A stretch of 12,729 nucleotides of DNA from GCA-2746365 sp964651445 (GTDB lineage Bacteria > Pseudomonadota > Gammaproteobacteria > SZUA-229), in NCBI GenBank assembly GCA_964651445.1, contig CAZYYW010000066.1:1-12729 (forward strand), read 5' to 3'. Of the stretch, positions 12,716 through 12,729 are shown piece by piece. The notes under the pieces are model-generated. The model did no database searches, was not told where the DNA came from, and saw only the letters and a program-made list of their open reading frames with translations. Position 1 is the first letter of the stretch, and every line of letters starts with the position of its first letter. The position numbers and the translations under genes are program-made.

Positions 12716-12729
12716 GGAAGCTTAAGGAA
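12670..12729 (+). repeat. Tandem repeats at the window end (11-mer x3, 10-mer x2.6)
   Basis: Three copies of CTGCGGAGCTT (12670-12680, 12682-12692 and 12693-12703, with one extra A after the first) run directly into copies of AAGGAAGCTT (12704-12713, 12714-12723 and a partial copy to 12729). The two units share the GCTT end, so the second may derive from the first. The array runs off the window, so its total length is unknown. Confidence 0.9.

Overview
The window is most of an alpha-carboxysome (cso) operon, all on the + strand, from a proteobacterial chemoautotroph. A gammaproteobacterial sulfur oxidiser is most likely, because the gene order resembles that of Halothiobacillus and related bacteria; this taxonomic call is inference. 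The large and small Rubisco genes (cbbL, cbbS) normally lie just upstream of csoS2 and would be outside the window.

Layout: the scaffold gene csoS2 (2-2308) has its 5' end cut off by the window edge. It is followed by csoSCA (shell carbonic anhydrase, 2348-4036), csoS4A and csoS4B (pentameric vertices, 4033-4553) and three nearly identical csoS1 hexameric shell genes (4668-5779). Next come a ferritin-like gene (5825-6253), a possible 24-codon mini-ORF (6250-6324), the Rubisco assembly factor acRAF (6330-6620), the positioning pair mcdA/mcdB (6630-7483), and the Rubisco activase pair cbbO (7607-10075) and cbbQ (10153-10956). Short gaps, two ATGA overlaps and one possible further ATGA overlap indicate a co-transcribed, partly translationally coupled operon. 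Together the products build the shell (CsoS1, CsoS4), pack Rubisco (CsoS2), turn bicarbonate into CO2 inside (CsoSCA), help Rubisco assemble (acRAF), distribute carboxysomes over the nucleoid (McdA/McdB) and strip inhibitory sugar phosphates from Rubisco (CbbQ/CbbO).

Downstream of cbbQ the sequence becomes accessory. A ParD/ParE-type toxin-antitoxin pair (11216-11769) is bracketed by two nested direct repeats. The outer pair is a duplication of the cbbQ 3' end and its trailer (about 10905-11008 and 11941-12055, with a 61-bp identical core). The inner pair is a diverged repeat of about 83 bp (11039-11122 and 11816-11897) that contains CAACAC-N17-GTGTTG in both copies. The arrangement A-B-parDE-B'-A' looks like the scar of a small mobile cassette that landed in the 3' end of cbbQ. 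Beyond it lie a minus-strand gene for a small membrane protein (12063-12383) and a C-terminal remnant of a REP-associated (Y1/RAYT-like) transposase, which ends in short tandem repeats at the window edge.

The most interesting points are the parDE cassette in duplicated cbbQ ends, a CsoS2 middle repeat that has lost both of its paired cysteines, a bacterioferritin-like protein that keeps the diiron ligands but not the haem methionine, a perfect palindrome just before cbbO, a possible coupling mini-ORF before acRAF, and the absence of csoS1D from the place where it often sits.
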